From NCBI GenBank assembly GCA_031415135.1, contig JANORB010000226.1:5417-69416 (forward strand): DNA of 64,000 bases, written 5' to 3'. Numbering within the stretch: the stretch's first letter is position 1; the number at the start of each line of letters is the position of its first letter. The stretch is from LGRD01 sp031415135 (GTDB lineage: Bacteria > Pseudomonadota > Gammaproteobacteria > Burkholderiales > Burkholderiaceae_C). Below, one piece after another: positions 17,031-25,650 of the stretch. The notes beneath the pieces were generated by a model, which searched no databases, had not been told where the DNA came from, and saw only the letters and a program-made list of their open reading frames with translations. Made by a program: the position numbers and the translations under genes.

Positions 17031-18260
17031 CTAAACCGCCGAAGCCGCCGGCGCGCGGGGCCCGGCCGCAGGCTGCGACGGGGGGCGCGACGGGCGAGCG
17101 GCGGCGTCGGCGATGTTCACCACCTGGATCGGCAAGCCGTCGGCGCGCAGCAGGCGCGCCTGCCCGGCCAGCACGACCACGTCACCGGCCACCAGGCCTT
17201 CGAGAATCTCGACCTTGCCGGGCACACGCAGCCCGATGCGGGCTTCGAGGCGCTGCGACAACTTGCCCGCGGGGCCGTCGATCACCTTGATCAGGTACTG
17301 CTTGCCGCCCTGCGGCACCAGCGCTTCTTCCGGGACCACGGTGGCGGCATCGCGCACCTCGAACACGATGCGCGCGCGCGCGAACATGCCGGCGCGCAGC
17401 ATGCCGTCAGGGTTGGCGATGCGGGCCCGCACCAGCAACGAGCGGCCGTTGGCGTCGAGTTGCGAATCGACCGCTTCGACACGCGCCTTGAAATCGCGCC
17501 CGGGCAGGCCGTCGAGATTGACCGCCACCCCCTGGCCCGGCTTCAGGCGCGCGATCACGCCCTCGGGCAAGCGAAAGTCGACCAGCATCGCCGACACGTC
17601 CTCGACATTGACCAGGTCGGCGCCGTCCTTCACATAGTCGCCGACGTTGACATTGCGGATCCCGGCCAGCCCGTCGAACGGCGCGACGATGCTCATGCGG
17701 CTGAGCTGCGCCTGCGCCACCGCCACTTGCGCCTCGGCCACTTCGAGCGCCGCGGCGGTCTGGTCGGCCGCACTCTGGCTGACGAAGTTCTGCGCCACCA
17801 GCTCGCGGTTGCGCTGCAGGTTGGTGCGCGCAATGCTGGCCTGGGCCCGGGCTTGCAGCAATTGGGCCTGCTGCAGCGTGGCGTCCAGTTGCACCAGCAC
17901 CTGGCCGCGCCTGACCCGCTGGCCATCACCGAAGCCGAGCCGCGAGATGCGGCCGCTGACCTCGGGGCGCAACATCACGCCCTGGCGCGAGCGCAAGCTT
18001 CCCACCGCCTGGGTTTCGTCTTGCAAGCTCATCACCTCGACCTTGCCGACCTCGACCGGCACCGGGCCGCCGCTGCCCGCGCCGGGGCCGGACGCCCCGG
18101 CAGCACCCGCACCGCCCGCACGCCCGGCCGCAGAGGGGCTGGCCGCCATGTCCATCGCGGCCGCAGCCGTGCCGGCCACCGGCTTGTTCTGGACCCAATA
18201 GGCCACGCCCCCGGCGATCGAGATGCCGGCCACGGCCACAAGGGTGTGAAGAAGCTTCAT
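17031..18260 (-). CDS. RND efflux periplasmic adaptor (membrane fusion protein)
   Basis: 409 aa. An N-terminal hydrophobic anchor or signal (LLHTLVAVAGISIAGGVAYW) is followed by a Gly/Ala/Pro-rich linker (about 35-65). Then come the split lipoyl domain (VMLRPEVSGRISRLGFGDG ... IVAPFDGLAGIRNV) around an alpha-helical hairpin (LLQARAQASIARTNLQRNRE), a beta-barrel region and a membrane-proximal domain. The C-terminus is again Pro/Ala-rich. It is the first gene of a two-gene operon with the RND permease. No local regulator such as a TetR-type repressor is present. Confidence 0.92.
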   Translation of the reverse strand: MKLLHTLVAVAGISIAGGVAYWVQNKPVAGTAAAAMDMAASPSAAGRAGGAGAAGASGPGAGSGGPVPVEVGKVEVMSLQDETQAVGSLRSRQGVMLRPEVSGRISRLGFGDGQRVRRGQVLVQLDATLQQAQLLQARAQASIARTNLQRNRELVAQNFVSQSAADQTAAALEVAEAQVAVAQAQLSRMSIVAPFDGLAGIRNVNVGDYVKDGADLVNVEDVSAMLVDFRLPEGVIARLKPGQGVAVNLDGLPGRDFKARVEAVDSQLDANGRSLLVRARIANPDGMLRAGMFARARIVFEVRDAATVVPEEALVPQGGKQYLIKVIDGPAGKLSQRLEARIGLRVPGKVEILEGLVAGDVVVLAGQARLLRADGLPIQVVNIADAAARPSRPPSQPAAGPRAPAASAV

Positions 18261-18322
18261 CGGTGCCTGCGACTTTAGCGGGTGAACCTGAAACGCGCTC
18301 CGCGGCCGTCGGTTCGATGGCC

Positions 18323-18784
18323 CTATCCCGGGCTGTCGACGCCGCGATTGGCCAGCGCGTCGGCGCGCTCATTGCCGGGGTCGCCGGAGTGCCCCTTGAC
18401 CCAGCGCCACTCCACATGATGCAACTCGCGCAACGAGTCCAGGCGCTGCCACAGGTCGACGTTCTTGACCGGCTTCTTGTCGGCCGTCTTCCAGCCGCGC
18501 AGCTTCCAGCCGTGAATCCATTCGGTGATGCCCTGGCGCACGTAGTTGCTGTCGGTGTAGACGACCACGTTGCAACTGCGCTTGAGCGAGGCCAGCGCTT
18601 CGATGACCGCGGTGAGCTCCATGCGGTTGTTGGTCGTCAGCGCCGCGCCGCCGAACAACTCCTTCTGGTGCTCTCCCGTGCTGAGCCAGGCGCCCCAGCC
18701 ACCGCGCCCGGGGTTGCCCTTGCAAGCCCCGTCGGTGTAGATGGTGACCTGGGGTCGCTGAATGCTGGCGCTGGCGCTGTTCAT
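18323..18784 (-). CDS. rnhA: Ribonuclease HI
   Basis: 153 aa. It cleaves the RNA strand of RNA-DNA hybrids in the cytoplasm. All catalytic acids are visible: Asp in YTDGACKGNPG, Glu in NNRMELTAV, Asp in VVYTDSNYV and Asp in NERADALAN, with the catalytic His in WVKGHSGDP. The start ATG overlaps the stop of the upstream methyltransferase (ATGA, 18781-18784), so the two are coupled. AGGA lies upstream of the start. The methyltransferase-rnhA pairing is common in Burkholderiales. Confidence 0.97.
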   Translation of the reverse strand: MNSASASIQRPQVTIYTDGACKGNPGRGGWGAWLSTGEHQKELFGGAALTTNNRMELTAVIEALASLKRSCNVVVYTDSNYVRQGITEWIHGWKLRGWKTADKKPVKNVDLWQRLDSLRELHHVEWRWVKGHSGDPGNERADALANRGVDSPG

Positions 18785-19617
18785 GGCGGATCCTGGCCGG
18801 TCTCGAGGGGGTGGACGTCGTGGTTGTGGTTGTGGTTGACCACCACCGCCGGCGCCGCCTTGATCTTGTGGCGTTGCGCGGGCAGCAGGCCGACCAGGCG
18901 CATTCCGCGCACCCGCTTGACCGCGACGACGAAGTAGACCGCACCAAACACCGGCCACCAGCGCTCGCCGGCCTGCTCCATCCATTCCAGCCGCTCCAGC
19001 CACTTTTGCGACACCACGGGCGGCCGGTAACAGCCGAAACGCCCGGCCTCGACCTCGAAGCTGAGCAGGCGCAGCCAGTCCCTCAAGCGCCGGTAGCCCA
19101 TGAAGTCGCCCGTGCCGGGCAGGAACAGCGTGCCGGGGCCGCCGCGGGCGATGCGCTTGCGCAGGTGACCCAGGCGCTGGCGCAGGCCCCACAGGCTGGT
19201 GGGATTGAATCCGACCACGACCACCCGGCCTTCGGGCACCAACACGCGCTCGACCTCGCGCAAGGCCAGGTGCGGGTCGCGCGCCAGTTCCAGGCCGTGC
19301 GGCAAGACCACCAGGTCCAGGCTCTGGCTGTCGAACGGCAAGGCATCGAAGTCGCAGTGCAGCGCGACGGCGCAACGGGACAAGGCCGCATCGTCGCCCG
19401 GAGCGTCGGGGCCGACCGCATCGGTGGCGACCCACCGGTGGGGCATGCGGTTGGCTCGCAACGCGTCGAGTTCGGGCACCCCCAGCTGCAGCGCATGAAA
19501 GCCGAACAGGTCGGCCACCGCGCCATCCAGGTGGCGTTGCTCCCATTCCAGAACGTAGCGACCGGCGGGCGTTTGCAGCCACTGCGTCAAACCTATAATC
19601 GCGCCACTCTTTTCCAT
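18781..19617 (-). CDS. SAM-dependent methyltransferase-like protein (divergent motif I)
   Basis: 278 aa from the ATG at 19617; the frame continues to 19797. The usual Gly-rich SAM motif (VLDxGxGxG) is replaced by LFGFHALQLGVPELD. Later methyltransferase motifs are normal: FDSQSLDLVVLPHGLE and ALREVERVLVPEGRVVVVGF. The protein ends in a His/Asn-rich tail (VVVNHNHNHDVHP) encoded by a short hexanucleotide repeat (GTGGTT on the plus strand). This family typically sits next to rnhA, often with gloB close by; no gloB is present here. Target unknown. Confidence 0.82.
   Translation of the reverse strand: MEKSGAIIGLTQWLQTPAGRYVLEWEQRHLDGAVADLFGFHALQLGVPELDALRANRMPHRWVATDAVGPDAPGDDAALSRCAVALHCDFDALPFDSQSLDLVVLPHGLELARDPHLALREVERVLVPEGRVVVVGFNPTSLWGLRQRLGHLRKRIARGGPGTLFLPGTGDFMGYRRLRDWLRLLSFEVEAGRFGCYRPPVVSQKWLERLEWMEQAGERWWPVFGAVYFVVAVKRVRGMRLVGLLPAQRHKIKAAPAVVVNHNHNHDVHPLETGQDPP
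19572..19599 (+). promoter_or_regulatory. Candidate sigma-70 promoter for the lytic transglycosylase gene
   Basis: TTTGCA (19572-19577), a 16-nt spacer and TATAAT (19594-19599). It would give a leader of roughly 230 nt before the ATG at 19834. It lies inside the 5' end of the divergent methyltransferase gene. The 15-mer ATAATCGCGCCACTC following the -10 is repeated at 24328-24342 ahead of the PurM paralogue. Confidence 0.45.
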
Positions 19618-19833
19618 GAACCCGATCGCCCTGCCCGCCTGTTCCAACCACCTCATCCGGACGCTGCACGATGGCCACTCGGCCACCCGTCGATCCGGAG
19701 GGCGTCGCACCCGCAATCGCGGCGCACCCGCGCCCACACCTGTGCCCGTGCCCGTGCCTGCGCTGCTGGCGGCGATTCTAGTGACACCCCCGGCCACTGC
19801 ATTCCCATTCTGTTTGTGGAAGAAGGAACCCCA

Positions 19834-21462
19834 ATGATTCCACTGACCGCCGCGAGACTCGCGATCACCGCTGCGCTTTCACTGCTGTTGCTGGCCGGCT
19901 GCGCAACAACGCTGAACCCGAGCGCGATCGACGCTGCCGCGGCCAACCCGGCGCCCTCCAGCGAGCCGGCGCCGCCGGGCGATGTTGGAGTGCGGCCTGC
20001 CGAAGAGCTTGCCAGCGCGCCGAACCTCGGCGCCCAGCCCGCACCCGGCGCCGAACCCGGCGAGTCGGCCGCGCCCGAGGTCGTCAATGCGCCCGAGCCG
20101 ATCGACCCGCTGCGGCCCGAAGTGCGCTTGAATCCCAACGAGGGCGAGGCCCAGTCCGACCTGTGGGCGCGGGTGCGCCGCGGCTTCGCCATGCCCGACC
20201 TGGACACCGAATTGACGCGCGGCCGCACGCAGTGGTACGCCAGCCGCCCCGACTATTTCCAGCGCATGACCGAGCGCGGCAGCCGCTACCTGTTCCACAT
20301 CGTCGAAGAAGTCGAACGGCGCAAGATGCCCACCGAGCTGGCGCTGCTGCCGTTCATCGAGAGCGCGTTCAATCCGCAGGCTCTGTCGTCGGCCAAGGCG
20401 TCGGGCATGTGGCAGTTCATCCCCTCCACCGGCAAACATTTCGACCTCAAGCAAAACGTCTTCCGGGACGACCGCCGCGATGTGCTGGCCTCGACCCGCG
20501 CCGCGCTCGACTACCTGCAAAAGCTGCACGGCATGTTTGGCGACTGGCACCTGGCGCTGGCGGCCTACAACTGGGGCGAAGGCAGCGTGGGGCGGGCGAT
20601 TGCGCGCAACAAGGCGGCCGGCCTGCCGACCGACTACACCAGCCTCAAGATGCCCAACGAAACGCAGTACTACGTGCCCAAGCTGCAAGCCATCGAGAAC
20701 CTGATCAATCGGCCCGAGGCCTTCGGCCTGAGCCTGCCGGTGCTCGCCAACCACCCGTACTTCCTGAGCGTGGCCATCGAGCGCGACATGGATGTCGACC
20801 TGGCGGCCCGCCTGGCCGGCATGACGCTGGACGACTTCAAGGCGCTGAACCCGCAGATGAACAAGCCCGTCATCCTGGCCGCCGGAACCGCCCAGGTGCT
20901 GCTGCCTTATGACAACGCCAACCAGTTCGTGCGCCAGTTGCCCCGCCACCGCGGGCCGCTGGCCAGCTGGACCGCGTGGGTTGCGCCCAAGACGATGCGG
21001 CCGCTTGAGGTGGCCGGCCAGGTCGGCATGAGCGAGGCCCAGTTGCGCGAGGTCAACCACATTCCACCGCGCATGCTGGTCAAGGCCGGCTCCACGCTGC
21101 TGGTGCCGCGCGGGCAGCATCGGCAGGCCGATGTGTCGGAGCAGATTGCCGATCACGCGAGCATGGCGCTGGCGCCCGATGGCCCAGTGTTGCGCAAGGT
21201 CTCGCTGAAGGCCGGCCGCAATGACAGCGTGGTGTCGGTGGCCAGGCGCTACCGCGTCAGCGCACTCCAAGTGGCGCAATGGAACGGCCTGGGCGCGGGG
21301 GCGAAATTCAAGGCCGGCCAGACCATCGTCGTGTTCGCCGCCGCCAAGCCCGCACGCGCGAAGGCCGCTTGGCAAGCCGCGGCGCCGGTTGCTGCGAAAG
21401 GCGTGGCGCAAAAGACCCGGGTCGCGGTGGCCCGGCGCGGCGTTCGGCTCGCCAAACACTGA
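19834..21462 (+). CDS. mltD: MltD-like membrane-bound lytic murein transglycosylase lipoprotein
   Basis: 542 aa. A lipoprotein signal ends in LLLLAGC (lipidated Cys23), so it should be anchored in the outer membrane facing the periplasm. After an Ala/Pro-rich linker comes a GH23 SLT domain with the catalytic Glu in LALLPFIESAFNPQA, then SGMWQFIPSTG and LAAYNWGEGSVGRA. The C-terminal half contains LysM-type repeats; the clearest is VSVARRYRVSALQVAQWN. The enzyme cleaves peptidoglycan glycan strands to 1,6-anhydro products. AAGGAACCCCA precedes the ATG. The last 40 residues are rich in Lys/Ala. Confidence 0.93.
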   Translation: MIPLTAARLAITAALSLLLLAGCATTLNPSAIDAAAANPAPSSEPAPPGDVGVRPAEELASAPNLGAQPAPGAEPGESAAPEVVNAPEPIDPLRPEVRLNPNEGEAQSDLWARVRRGFAMPDLDTELTRGRTQWYASRPDYFQRMTERGSRYLFHIVEEVERRKMPTELALLPFIESAFNPQALSSAKASGMWQFIPSTGKHFDLKQNVFRDDRRDVLASTRAALDYLQKLHGMFGDWHLALAAYNWGEGSVGRAIARNKAAGLPTDYTSLKMPNETQYYVPKLQAIENLINRPEAFGLSLPVLANHPYFLSVAIERDMDVDLAARLAGMTLDDFKALNPQMNKPVILAAGTAQVLLPYDNANQFVRQLPRHRGPLASWTAWVAPKTMRPLEVAGQVGMSEAQLREVNHIPPRMLVKAGSTLLVPRGQHRQADVSEQIADHASMALAPDGPVLRKVSLKAGRNDSVVSVARRYRVSALQVAQWNGLGAGAKFKAGQTIVVFAAAKPARAKAAWQAAAPVAAKGVAQKTRVAVARRGVRLAKH

Positions 21463-21494
21463 GCGGGCGATCGGACCTGGCCAGTCAGCGCCGA

Positions 21495-22082
21495 TCAGCG
21501 CCGGTCATTGAGCGCGTGGGCGATGGTGCCCAGGTCGACATACTCCAGTTCGCTGCCGATCGGCACGCCGCGCGCCAGGCGCGTCACCCGCAACCCGCGC
21601 GCCTTGAGCGCTTCACCCAGCACATGGGCGGTGGCCTCGCCTTCGGCGGTGAAGTTGGTGGCGATGATCACTTCCTGCACGGCGGCGTCGCCGGCGCGAT
21701 CGAGCAGTTGGCGCACGCCGATGTCGGGCGCGCCAATGCCGTCGAGCGGGCTGATGCGCCCCATCAACACGAAGTAGCGGCCACGGTAGCTGCCGGTGCG
21801 TTCGAGCGCGGCCTGGTCCGCCGGGGTCTCGACCACGCACAGCTGATGCGGGTCGCGCGCCGGGTCCTGGCAGATGGCGCAGACCGCCGCTTCGGTGAAC
21901 GTGTGGCAGCGCTCGCAGTGGCGCACCGTGGCCACGGCCGATTGCAGGCTGAGCGCCAGTCGCTGCGCGCCCTCGCGGTCGTGCTGCAACAGATGAAATG
22001 CCATGCGCTGGGCCGACTTCTGGCCCACGCCGGGCAAGCGGCGCAAGGCCTCGATCAGCCCGTCGAGCGAGGGTTCGACCAT
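21495..22082 (-). CDS. recR: Recombination protein RecR
   Basis: 195 aa. The N-terminal helix-hairpin-helix LRRLPGVGQKSAQRMAFHL is followed by a zinc finger with Cys56, Cys59, Cys68 and Cys71 (CERC...CAIC). A Toprim domain (LCVVETPADQAALERTG) and the C-terminal GSELEYVD motif complete the protein. RecR works with RecF and RecO to load RecA at gaps. It is the last gene of the conserved dnaX-ybaB-recR operon, 4 bp after ybaB. Confidence 0.97.
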   Translation of the reverse strand: MVEPSLDGLIEALRRLPGVGQKSAQRMAFHLLQHDREGAQRLALSLQSAVATVRHCERCHTFTEAAVCAICQDPARDPHQLCVVETPADQAALERTGSYRGRYFVLMGRISPLDGIGAPDIGVRQLLDRAGDAAVQEVIIATNFTAEGEATAHVLGEALKARGLRVTRLARGVPIGSELEYVDLGTIAHALNDRR

Positions 22083-22086
22083 CCCC

Positions 22087-22413
22087 TCAGAACGGAAACT
22101 TCATGCCCGGTGGCATGGGCATGCCGGCAGTGAGCTTGCCCATCTTTTCCTGGCTCACTTCTTCGGCGCGCCGGATGCCGTCGTTGAACGCGGCGGCCAC
22201 CAGGTCTTCGAGCATGTCCTTGTCGTCGGCCAGCAGGCTGGGGTCGATGCTGACGCGGCGAACGTCGTGTTTGCAGGTCATGGTGACCTTCACCAGCCCG
22301 GCACCCGACTGGCCCTCGACCTCGATGCTGGCGAGCTCATCCTGCGCCTTCTTCAAGTTGTCCTGCATGGCCTGGGCCTGCTTCATCAGGCCGGCGAGTT
22401 GACCCTTCATCAT
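22087..22413 (-). CDS. ybaB: YbaB/EbfC nucleoid-associated protein
   Basis: 108 aa. Small DNA-binding dimer of the YbaB/EbfC family, with the amphipathic helix KQAQAMQDNLKKAQDELASI followed by the family strand GLVKVTMTCKHDVRRVSIDP. The C-terminus is Met/Pro-rich (TAGMPMPPGMKFPF), as usual. The ATG at 22413 is preceded by AAGGAG; a second ATG follows immediately at 22410. It lies between dnaX and recR in the conserved order. Confidence 0.96.
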   Translation of the reverse strand: MMKGQLAGLMKQAQAMQDNLKKAQDELASIEVEGQSGAGLVKVTMTCKHDVRRVSIDPSLLADDKDMLEDLVAAAFNDGIRRAEEVSQEKMGKLTAGMPMPPGMKFPF

Positions 22414-22432
22414 GTGTGCGCTCCTTGTGCAT

Positions 22433-24268
22433 TCAATGCGGTTTGACCGACCCGGGGACGATGCGCGCGGTCGTGTACTGCGCCAGCAAGGCCTTGACCA
22501 GGGGGTCGTCGTGGATGATCTGTTCGGCCTCGGCCTGCCGGCGCGCGCGCTCGGCGGCGTCGCGCCGGGCCGGTGAGTCGAGCGCGGCGCCGAGTTCGAC
22601 CTCGAGCCGCACCGGCTGCCCCAGAAGGCTGGCGAGCGCCGCCTGCAGCCGGTCGCATTGCGCCGGGGCACGCAACATCTCGCGCTCGACCCGCAGGCGC
22701 CAGACCTGGGGCGTCGCGTCCGCGTCGACGGCCAGGCATTGCGCCTGCATCGCCAGTTCGCGCGCCAGCGCGCTGATGCCGCCGGTCTCGACCATCTGTT
22801 GGACCAGCCGCGCCCAGCGCTCGCCGAGCGCGTCGGGCGCGCCGGGCGCGCCGGGCACCCCGGCCACCGAAGCGGCCGAACCCACAGCGGGCGAAACCTC
22901 GGCCGGATGGATCGCGCCGGGTGCGGGCTCAGGGGATGCGGCGGCAACGGTCGGGCGCATGTCGCGATCCAGCCAGGGCGTGTCGTCGTCCCAGGGCGGC
23001 GGCTCGCCGGCGAACAGCGCCGGCACGCGCAGCGCCGCGGCGCTGGCCACCACGGCGGGCTGCGCGGCCTCTCGGGCCGGCACCGGCTTGGGGTTTGCCG
23101 CCGGCGGGCTCGCCGCGGCGGCGGCCGCCTTCGGGGGTCGGTGGATCGGTGCCGGCGCGCCCGCCGACCCGGTGGGCCGAAATGCCAGCATGCGCAACAG
23201 CACCATCACCAGGCCGCTGTATTCGTCGGGTGCCAGCGCCAGCTCGGCACGACCATGCAGCACGATGCTGTACAGCAGCTGTGTTTCATCGGCCGCCATC
23301 GCTGCGGCCAGGCGGGCCAGAACCGCTGCCTCGGTGGCCGACACATCGGCGGCATCCGGCACCGCCTGGAGCACCGCCATCTGCTGCAGCAGCGTGGCCA
23401 TTTCCTCCAGCGTGCCGGTGGCCGACAAGCCCAGGCCACGCAGCGCATCGACCGCCGCCACCACCGCCGCACCGTCGCCTGCGGCCAGCGCGTCGACGAT
23501 GCGCACGGCGTGGCTGCGGTCGACGGCGCCCAGCATCTCGCGCACGCCGGCTTCGGACAACACGCCGGCGCCGAACGCGATGGCCTGGTCGGCGAGCGAC
23601 AGCGCGTCGCGCATCGAGCCGCGCGCGGCGCGTGACAGCAAGCGCAGCGCGCCCGGCTCCGCAGCGATCTGTTCCTGGGCCAGCAGGTCGACCAGATGGG
23701 CCTGCACCGTCTGCGGCGCCATCGGCCGCAGGTTGAACTGCAGGCAGCGCGACAGCACCGTGGCCGGCACCTTCTGCGGGTCGGTGGTGGCGAGCACGAA
23801 TTTCACGTAGTCGGGCGGCTCTTCCAGCGTCTTGAGCATGGCGTTGAACGCGGTCGTCGACAGCATGTGCACTTCGTCGATCATGTAGACCTTGAAGCGG
23901 CCCAGCACCGGCTTGTAGACCGCCTGGTCGAGCAGCTGCTTGATCTCGTCGACGCCGCGGTTGGAGGCGGCGTCGAGTTCGACGTAGTCGACAAAACGGC
24001 CGATGTCGATGTCGCGGCAGGCATCGCACTGCCCGCACGGGTGGGCGGTGATGCCGCCGGTGCCGTCGGGCCCGGTGCAGTTGAGCGACTTGGCCAGGAT
24101 GCGCGCCACCGTCGTCTTGCCCACGCCGCGCGTGCCGGTGAACAGGTAGGCGTGGTGCAGGCGCTGCTGCGTCAGCGCGTTCGCCAGGGCCTGCACCACG
24201 TGTTCCTGCCCCACCAGCGTCTCGAAATTGAGCGGGCGGTACTTGCGGGCCAGGACGCGGTAGGACAT
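22433..24268 (-). CDS. dnaX: DNA polymerase III subunit gamma/tau
   Basis: 611 aa clamp-loader ATPase. Walker A is GTRGVGKT (45-52), the zinc site is Cys64, Cys78, Cys81 and Cys84, Walker B is in YMIDEVHML, and the sensor SRC motif appears as LSRCLQF. After about residue 370 comes a long Ala/Pro-rich linker, then the tau-specific region. I saw no E. coli-type slippery heptamer (A AAA AAG), so a separate gamma product by frameshifting is not supported. A TAGAAT box ends 6 nt before the ATG, with no Shine-Dalgarno, suggesting a leaderless mRNA. Confidence 0.97.
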   Translation of the reverse strand: MSYRVLARKYRPLNFETLVGQEHVVQALANALTQQRLHHAYLFTGTRGVGKTTVARILAKSLNCTGPDGTGGITAHPCGQCDACRDIDIGRFVDYVELDAASNRGVDEIKQLLDQAVYKPVLGRFKVYMIDEVHMLSTTAFNAMLKTLEEPPDYVKFVLATTDPQKVPATVLSRCLQFNLRPMAPQTVQAHLVDLLAQEQIAAEPGALRLLSRAARGSMRDALSLADQAIAFGAGVLSEAGVREMLGAVDRSHAVRIVDALAAGDGAAVVAAVDALRGLGLSATGTLEEMATLLQQMAVLQAVPDAADVSATEAAVLARLAAAMAADETQLLYSIVLHGRAELALAPDEYSGLVMVLLRMLAFRPTGSAGAPAPIHRPPKAAAAAASPPAANPKPVPAREAAQPAVVASAAALRVPALFAGEPPPWDDDTPWLDRDMRPTVAAASPEPAPGAIHPAEVSPAVGSAASVAGVPGAPGAPDALGERWARLVQQMVETGGISALARELAMQAQCLAVDADATPQVWRLRVEREMLRAPAQCDRLQAALASLLGQPVRLEVELGAALDSPARRDAAERARRQAEAEQIIHDDPLVKALLAQYTTARIVPGSVKPH

Positions 24269-24274
24269 GGATTC

Positions 24275-24280
24275 ATTCTA
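24275..24280 (-). promoter_or_regulatory. Candidate -10 element placing dnaX transcription start at the ATG
   Basis: TAGAAT on the minus strand, followed by six bases (GAATCC) and then the dnaX ATG. A start at the usual 6-8 nt from a -10 would fall on or next to the A of the ATG. No Shine-Dalgarno-like sequence occurs between them. Confidence 0.4.
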
Positions 24281-24371
24281 CGGGGGCCCATCGGTGGCCA
24301 CAGGACGGCTCGCCGCGGGCCTGCCGGATAATCGCGCCACTCGTCATCCACGTCTTGAACGCCACCGCACC

Positions 24372-25502
24372 ATGAGCGCCCCGCCCTTGCCCCACGCCCA
24401 AGACACGACGCTCAGCTACCAGCAGGCCGGCGTCAACTACGACTTGATCGATCCGCTGAAAGTGGCCGCTCAACGCGCCGCGGCCGCCACCGGTGTGCAC
24501 TTGTTGGCGCACGGCTTCAGCGAAGTGGCGGCGTCGCGCGGCGAGTCGGCCTACGTGATCGACGTCGGGCCGTTCTACCTGGCCTCGATCGTCGAATGCC
24601 TGGGCTCCAAAGCGCTGGTCGCCGATGAAATGCAGCGCCTGACCGGCCAGAGCTACTACGCAGACATCGCGCAAGACACCTTGGCGATGGCGATCAACGA
24701 CCTGATCACGGTCGGCGCCACGCCGCTGGTGGTGCAGGCCTATTGGGCCGCCGGCGGCTCGGAATGGTTTGCCGACGCCCAGCGCGCGCAGGCGCTGGTG
24801 GACGGCTGGAAGCGCGCCTGCGACCGCTGCGGCGTGGCCTGGGGCGGCGGCGAGACGCCGGCGCTGGCCGGCATCGTGAGCGACGGCCGGATCGACCTGG
24901 CCGCGTCGTGCACCGGGATCATCAACCCCAAGGAGCGGCTCTCGGTGGGCGATCGGCTGGCGCCGGGCGATGTGATCGTGCTGCTGGCCTCCAGCGGCAT
25001 CCATGCCAACGGGCTGAGCCTGGCGCGCAAGCTGGTCGAGCGCCTGCCGGACGGCTACCTGACACCGGTGTCGCCGGGCCTGGGCTATGGCGCCGCGCTG
25101 CTGGCGCCGACCGTGCTCTATTCGCCGGTCACCGAAGCGCTGCACAAGGCGGGCATCACGCCCCACTATTGCGCCAACATCACCGGCCACGGCTGGCGCA
25201 AGCTGCTGCGCCACCCGGCCCCGCACAGCTACCGAATTCACACCGTGCCCGAGGTGCCGGCGGTGCTGGCCTTCATCCAGCGGCACGCGCGCCAGAGTGA
25301 CCGCGAGGCCTACAGCACCCTCAACATGGGCGCCGGGTTCGCGCTGTTCGTGGCGGCCTGCGATGCGCAGCGCTGCGTCGAGGTGGCACGCGCCACCGGC
25401 GTGCACGCGCTGATCGCGGGAACGGTCGAAGCCGGGCCCAAGCGGCTGGTGATCGAGCCCCTGGGCATCGAGTTCGGGGACGACGCGCTGCGGTTGCGTT
25501 GA
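24372..25502 (+). CDS. PurM (AIR synthase)-related protein
   Basis: 376 aa from the ATG at 24372. It shows the two-domain AIR synthase/PurM fold. The N-terminal part has LSYQQAGVNYDLID and AMAINDLITVGATPL, where PurM has its conserved Asn-Asp ATP/Mg site. The C-terminal part has VLLASSGIHANGLSLARKL and NMGAGFALFV. It differs from canonical PurM, which opens with SYKDAGVD-x-GN and has a Gly-rich loop near GGFGAL; here that region reads LLAHGFSEVAASRGE. It may be a paralogue of uncertain reaction rather than the purine enzyme. GATAAT at 24327-24332 may be its -10. It is divergent from dnaX. Confidence 0.78.
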   Translation: MSAPPLPHAQDTTLSYQQAGVNYDLIDPLKVAAQRAAAATGVHLLAHGFSEVAASRGESAYVIDVGPFYLASIVECLGSKALVADEMQRLTGQSYYADIAQDTLAMAINDLITVGATPLVVQAYWAAGGSEWFADAQRAQALVDGWKRACDRCGVAWGGGETPALAGIVSDGRIDLAASCTGIINPKERLSVGDRLAPGDVIVLLASSGIHANGLSLARKLVERLPDGYLTPVSPGLGYGAALLAPTVLYSPVTEALHKAGITPHYCANITGHGWRKLLRHPAPHSYRIHTVPEVPAVLAFIQRHARQSDREAYSTLNMGAGFALFVAACDAQRCVEVARATGVHALIAGTVEAGPKRLVIEPLGIEFGDDALRLR

Positions 25503-25556
25503 GGCGGCCCGACACCGCGAACTGGGCCTTTGAGCGCCTCGCCTACAATCCTTTTT

Positions 25557-25650
25557 GACGGGCCTCCTCGCATGGAAGCGCGGCCAATCGGGTCAGGTCG
25601 GGAACGAAGCAGCCCCAACCGTTGTGACCAGTGCCGAGGTAAGGCTCGTC
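25557..25650 (+). ncRNA. ffs: 4.5S signal recognition particle RNA
   Basis: About 94 nt. The conserved apical domain reads GGTCAGGTCGGGAACGAAGC followed by AGCC, matching the symmetric and asymmetric loops that bind Ffh. The ends pair: GACGGGCCT (25557-25565) with AGGCTCGTC (25642-25650), one G-U included. TACAAT at 25544-25549 is a -10 seven bases before the 5' end; no clear -35 is visible. The RNA pairs with Ffh to target membrane proteins. Its 3' end overlaps the last two bases of the convergent kinase gene's stop codon, and no U-rich terminator follows. Confidence 0.93.

Noticed and set aside
19616..19837. Short plus-strand open frame between the methyltransferase and mltD.
   Set aside because: Low-complexity Pro/Val/Arg translation, no family resemblance; this interval is leader and promoter.
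22433..24268. Programmed frameshift in dnaX giving a gamma subunit.
   Set aside because: No A AAA AAG-type slippery site was visible in the gene.
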